In this document: positions 5,511 through 8,146 of the stretch, piece by piece
Layout of the letters: every line of letters begins with the position of its first letter
Position numbering within the stretch: the stretch's first letter is position 1
Assembly (NCBI GenBank): GCA_013697465.1
Contig: JACCWU010000096.1
Span: 1-8,146, forward strand
Length of the DNA stretch: 8,146 bases
Source: Actinomycetota bacterium
GTDB lineage: Bacteria; Actinomycetota; Thermoleophilia; Gaiellales; Gaiellaceae
Direction of reading: 5' to 3'
Translations under genes and position numbers: made by a program
The notes under the pieces: generated by a model
Databases searched by the model: none
The model's input: the letters and a program-made list of their open reading frames with translations, nothing else
Told to the model about the DNA's origin: nothing

Positions 5511-6487
5511 TCAGGCCGCTCCTGCGCGAACACGAGCTCGATGACATCCTCGATCGGAGGGTCCTCGACGTTCAGGTCGAGTACCTCCTGCTCGGCGAGC
5601 AGGCGGGCGGTGACCCGGGCCGTCTCGACCTTCGGCACGCGCAGGGTCACGACGTCGCCGTCGCGATAGGTGATCTCGCCGTATGCGGAGAGGTCCGCGG
5701 CGCCGTTCTCGAGCGCGACCTCGATCGTCTTGTGTGCCGTGAAAGTGCTCGCGAGCTCCGCAAGACGACCGTCGAAGAGGATTCGGCCATGGTGGATGAC
5801 GATCACGCGCTGGCAAAGCGCTTCCACGTCCGCCATGTAGTGACTCGTCAGGAGCACGGTTGCGCCGTGGCGCTGGTTGTAGTCGGCGACGAAGGACCGA
5901 ATCCGCTTCTGCATGGTCACGTCGAGCCCGATCGTCGGCTCATCGAGAAAGAGCACCTGCGGACGATGCAGGAGCGAGCCGATGATCTCGACCTTCATGC
6001 GCTCGCCGAGCGAGAGCTGGCGGACCGGCTTGCGGACGATGTCCTCGACGTCGAGCAGCTCGATCAGCTCGTCCCGCGTTGGCACGAAGTCCTCGCGAGG
6101 GATGCGGTAGATCGCGCGATTGAGCTCGTACGAGTCGAGCGCCGGAAGATCCCATTGAAGCTGGTTGCGGTTTCCCATGACGAGCGTGATCCGCCGCAGA
6201 AAGTCCCGTTCTCGCTTGGATGGGACGTGACCGAGCACCGTCGCGTCGCCGTCGGTCGGATAGAGGAGGCCGGAGAGCATCTTCAGCGTGGTCGTCTTGC
6301 CAGCGCCATTCGGGCCGAGAAAGCCGACGACCTCGCCAGGTGCGATGTCGAACGAGATCGCGTCGACCGCCTTGACCTCTGTAGTCCGGCGGCGGATGAG
6401 GCTCTTCGCAGACGCGCGCAGCCCGGCTTCCCGCTCGGGAACGTCGAACGTCTTGCGAAGCTCGGCGACGTGAACTGCGTGGTCCAC
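5507..6487 (-). CDS. ABC transporter ATPase, COG4586-type
   Basis: A 326-residue cytosolic ATPase that powers the exporter formed with the next two permeases. Walker A is GPNGAGKT (58-65), the Q-loop is GNRNQLQWDLP (105-115), the signature is LSLGERM (158-164), Walker B is VLFLDEP (178-184) and the switch histidine is His216 in LLTSH. The GNRNQLQWDLPA segment is the hallmark of COG4586 ATPases, which regularly occur with COG4587 and COG3694 permeases, as here. An insertion (about residues 17-36) before Walker A is rich in Arg and Lys. A C-terminal extension of roughly 85 residues follows the ATPase core. The GTG start at 6487 shares one base with the upstream TAG stop (TAGTG), and AAGAGG lies eight bases upstream. 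The longer open frame beyond that GTG is an artefact of GC bias. Confidence 0.93.
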   Translation of the reverse strand: MDHAVHVAELRKTFDVPEREAGLRASAKSLIRRRTTEVKAVDAISFDIAPGEVVGFLGPNGAGKTTTLKMLSGLLYPTDGDATVLGHVPSKRERDFLRRITLVMGNRNQLQWDLPALDSYELNRAIYRIPREDFVPTRDELIELLDVEDIVRKPVRQLSLGERMKVEIIGSLLHRPQVLFLDEPTIGLDVTMQKRIRSFVADYNQRHGATVLLTSHYMADVEALCQRVIVIHHGRILFDGRLAELASTFTAHKTIEVALENGAADLSAYGEITYRDGDVVTLRVPKVETARVTARLLAEQEVLDLNVEDPPIEDVIELVFAQERPE

Positions 6488-7323
6488 TACCCGGACCTCT
6501 TCAGCTTTCCGTGCTTCTTCGCATACTGCTCGCCGCGGCCGAAGACCCAGAGCCCGACCGGGATCGAGATCACGCCGATGACGAGAAGCGGCCAGAGCTC
6601 GTCCCACATCGCCGTCATGCCCTGACCTTCCAGGATCGCCTCCCGGATCCCGTCGAGCGCGTACGTCGCCGGGGAGATTGTCGCGATCCACTGCATCCAC
6701 TGCGGGAGCACCTCGACCGGGTAGTAGACACCGGAGACGACGAGCAGGGTGCCTTGGGCGACGAACCCGAGCTGCGTCCCCTTCTCGGGCGAGATCAGGG
6801 GCAACACCGACATCATCATCCCGATCCCGATGAACGAGATCGAGGCGACGACGAGCACGACGAAGGCCGGGAAGAACCGTGCGTCGGGCATCGAGAGGTC
6901 GAAGAAGAGAAACGCGCAGACTGCGAACAAGAACGTCGCTCGCAAGAGCCCGTACGCGATCGCGAAGACGCCCTGGCCCGCCAGGTGCATCGCCCGCGAC
7001 AGCGGAGCCATGAACGTGTACTCGATCGTCCCCTCCCAGCGTTCCCAGGCAACGGTCTCCATCAGGAACTCGAAGAGAATCCCGAGGTAGGCCCAGACGA
7101 CGGCTCCGATGAGAAGGGTCGTCATCGTCCTGTTGACGTCGAGATTGCCTCCCGACGCCTCGATGCCCTTCGCAATGAAGACGATCGTGAGCGTGTTGGC
7201 GACGGTCCACAGGAACCAGGCGACGTCCCACCAGATGTAGCGCTTGGTGAGGTAGGCGTTGCGCTCGACGACGCCGCCGGCACCGACGAGCTCCGCCCGC
7301 ATGGTGCTGACCAAGGCCCTCAT
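6487..7323 (-). CDS. ABC-2 type transporter permease
   Basis: A 278-residue protein with about six helices (near 32-51, 68-89, 115-141, 151-175, 186-207 and 243-261). WERWEGTIEYTFMAPLSR (94-111) is the classic ABC-2 coupling motif, and SGVYYPVEVLPQWMQ with ISPATYALDGIR (197-227) is the conserved stretch after helix 5. It most likely dimerises and pairs with the ATPase encoded just upstream (7454-8146) to form a drug/NodI-J-like or polysaccharide-like exporter of unknown substrate. The ATG at 7323 was chosen because GGGAG lies five bases upstream and the product has normal length. A 66-bp tandem duplication has placed a second, in-frame ATG with a weaker site at 7389, which would add 22 Arg/Ala/Gly-rich residues. 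The stop overlaps the next gene by one base. Confidence 0.88.
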   Translation of the reverse strand: MRALVSTMRAELVGAGGVVERNAYLTKRYIWWDVAWFLWTVANTLTIVFIAKGIEASGGNLDVNRTMTTLLIGAVVWAYLGILFEFLMETVAWERWEGTIEYTFMAPLSRAMHLAGQGVFAIAYGLLRATFLFAVCAFLFFDLSMPDARFFPAFVVLVVASISFIGIGMMMSVLPLISPEKGTQLGFVAQGTLLVVSGVYYPVEVLPQWMQWIATISPATYALDGIREAILEGQGMTAMWDELWPLLVIGVISIPVGLWVFGRGEQYAKKHGKLKRSG

Positions 7324-7453
7324 GCCCGCTCCCGCGCAGGCTTTGCCGGCGCTCCGCTCCTGGGCGGCTCCGTCGAGCCTACGCCGCATTCCCGCCCCCG
7401 CGCAGGCTTTGCCGGCGCTCCGCTCCTGGGCGGCTCCGTCGAGCCTACGCCGC
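7321..7453. repeat. 66-bp tandem duplication, two copies, between ABC genes
   Basis: Copy 1 (7321-7387) and copy 2 (7387-7453) are offset by 66 bases and differ at only two sites (7324/7390 and 7330/7396). Each copy can fold: GCGC-A-GGC TTT GCC-G-GCGC (7334-7352 in copy 1) and GGCTC CGTC GAGCC (7366-7379). On the minus strand each copy ends with a purine-rich ribosome site and an ATG, so the start region of the permease gene has been doubled. The array fills the whole gap between the ATPase stop and the permease start. It may be an intergenic palindromic repeat family, but no third copy is in the window. Confidence 0.9.
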
Positions 7454-8146
7454 TCACGCGAACACCTCCCGGTCGTCGTCTTCGTCGTCCTCGTCGCCTT
7501 CTGCCTCGAACGCTCGGCCGGTCGCCGAGAAGAACGCCTGCTCGAGCGTGTCGGCTTCGTAGCGCCGCTTGAGGTCGTCGGCCGGCTCGAGCGCGAGCAG
7601 ACGGCCGCGGTCGAGGATGCCGACCCGCTCGGCGAGCGTCTCGGCCTCGGCGAGGTCGTGGGTGCAGAGCAGGATCGTGGAGTCGTGCGTCGTCCGAATC
7701 TCGCGGATGAAGTCCTGTACCTCGAGCTTCGAGCGCGGGTCGAGACCCGTGGTCGGCTCGTCGAGCAGCAGCACCACCGGCGACGTCAGGAGGGCGCGCG
7801 CGAGAGCCACCTTTTGCTGCATGCCGCGCGAGAGGTTCTCCATCGACTCGTCGCGCCGCTCGGCGGGAAAGCCGACCCGCTCGAGGATCGCGGGGATCTT
7901 GTCACGAGTCTGCCCCGCGGTCATCCCGTAGTAGCGCGCCGCATAGCTCAGGTTCTCCGACGACGACATCTTCTTGAAGAAGGACGCCTCCACGGACACG
8001 CGGTTCACCAGTCGGCGCACTGCCCGCGCGTCCGAGACGACGTCGTGCCCGAGGACGTGCGCCGAGCCTCCGTCAGGAAGGAGAAGGGTCGAGAGCAGTC
8101 GGACGAGCGTCGACTTCCCCGACCCGTTCTGGCCGAGGATCGCGAC
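7454..8146 (-). CDS. ABC transporter ATPase, N-terminus missing (runs off right edge)
   Basis: The visible 230 residues begin just before Walker A, so roughly the first 35-60 residues are cut off. Walker A is GQNGSGKST (5-13), the signature is LSRGMQQ (105-111), Walker B is VVLLLDEP (124-131), the D-loop is TTGLDP (132-137) and the switch histidine is His163 in CTHDLAEAE. The usual Q-loop glutamine is not present: the equivalent region reads NRVSVEASFFKK (48-59). The C-terminus is unusual, with a run of Asp and Glu (GDEDDEDDDRE, 217-227) just before the stop. It is the first visible gene of a five-gene operon and should power the ABC-2 permease downstream. The family (CcmA/DrrA-like) exports drugs, lipids or polysaccharides; nothing here fixes the substrate. 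Confidence 0.92.
   Translation of the reverse strand, partial: VAILGQNGSGKSTLVRLLSTLLLPDGGSAHVLGHDVVSDARAVRRLVNRVSVEASFFKKMSSSENLSYAARYYGMTAGQTRDKIPAILERVGFPAERRDESMENLSRGMQQKVALARALLTSPVVLLLDEPTTGLDPRSKLEVQDFIREIRTTHDSTILLCTHDLAEAETLAERVGILDRGRLLALEPADDLKRRYEADTLEQAFFSATGRAFEAEGDEDDEDDDREVFA

Noticed and set aside
6488..7231. A 248-codon upstream extension of the COG4586 ATPase
   Set aside because: The extension reads in a shifted frame through the permease gene and gives Arg/Asp-rich nonsense. The GTG at 6487 with AAGAGG upstream is the normal start.
7321..7453. CRISPR array
   Set aside because: Only two head-to-tail 66-bp copies exist with no spacers between them, and no cas gene is nearby.
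6511..7572. A 353-codon plus-strand frame antisense to the ABC genes
   Set aside because: Low-complexity Arg/Asp/Glu product antisense to a clear permease and ATPase, with no ribosome site or domain. The repeat-encoded stretch merely appears twice in it.

Overview
The window is GC-rich and dense, with GTG starts, 4-bp gene overlaps and strong GC bias at third codon positions. It holds a type I-alpha-like glutamine synthetase, two ABC-2 exporters and a HisKA_2 kinase. This suggests an actinobacterial chromosome, perhaps a deep lineage such as Thermoleophilia. That placement is an inference from gene content and base composition, not from a marker gene. No rRNA, tRNA, transposase, phage gene or CRISPR array was seen.

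Layout. Positions 1-1137 (minus) carry a sensor kinase with an N-terminal GAF domain, a second GAF-like domain and a HisKA_2 phosphoacceptor domain; its C-terminal ATPase domain lies beyond the left edge. Divergent from it, 1136-2067 (plus) is a translationally coupled pair of small four-helix membrane proteins. The pair is preceded by a promoter placed so that the mRNA would be leaderless. Positions 2068-2321 are a convergent intergenic region with four strong hairpins. Positions 2322-3737 (minus) encode glutamine synthetase. Positions 3738-3860 are its short leader, which contains an intrinsic terminator directly before the ribosome binding site. From 8146 down to 3861 (minus) runs a tight five-gene operon: an ATPase (cut by the right edge), an ABC-2 permease, a COG4586-type ATPase and its two permeases. 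A 66-bp tandem duplication separates the first two of these genes.

How it works together. The five ABC genes should form two exporters: one ATPase with one permease (probably a homodimer), and one ATPase with two different permeases. Glutamine synthetase lies downstream on the same strand. Any glutamine synthetase message that starts upstream must pass the terminator at 3754-3789, so expression is probably set by attenuation, by readthrough from the ABC operon, or both. A hexaloop hairpin that excludes the terminator, plus a second hexaloop upstream, resembles the two-hairpin targets of ANTAR antiterminators. HisKA_2 kinases such as EutW and PdtaS signal to ANTAR proteins, and this window encodes such a kinase. 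The link is a hypothesis; no ANTAR gene is in view.
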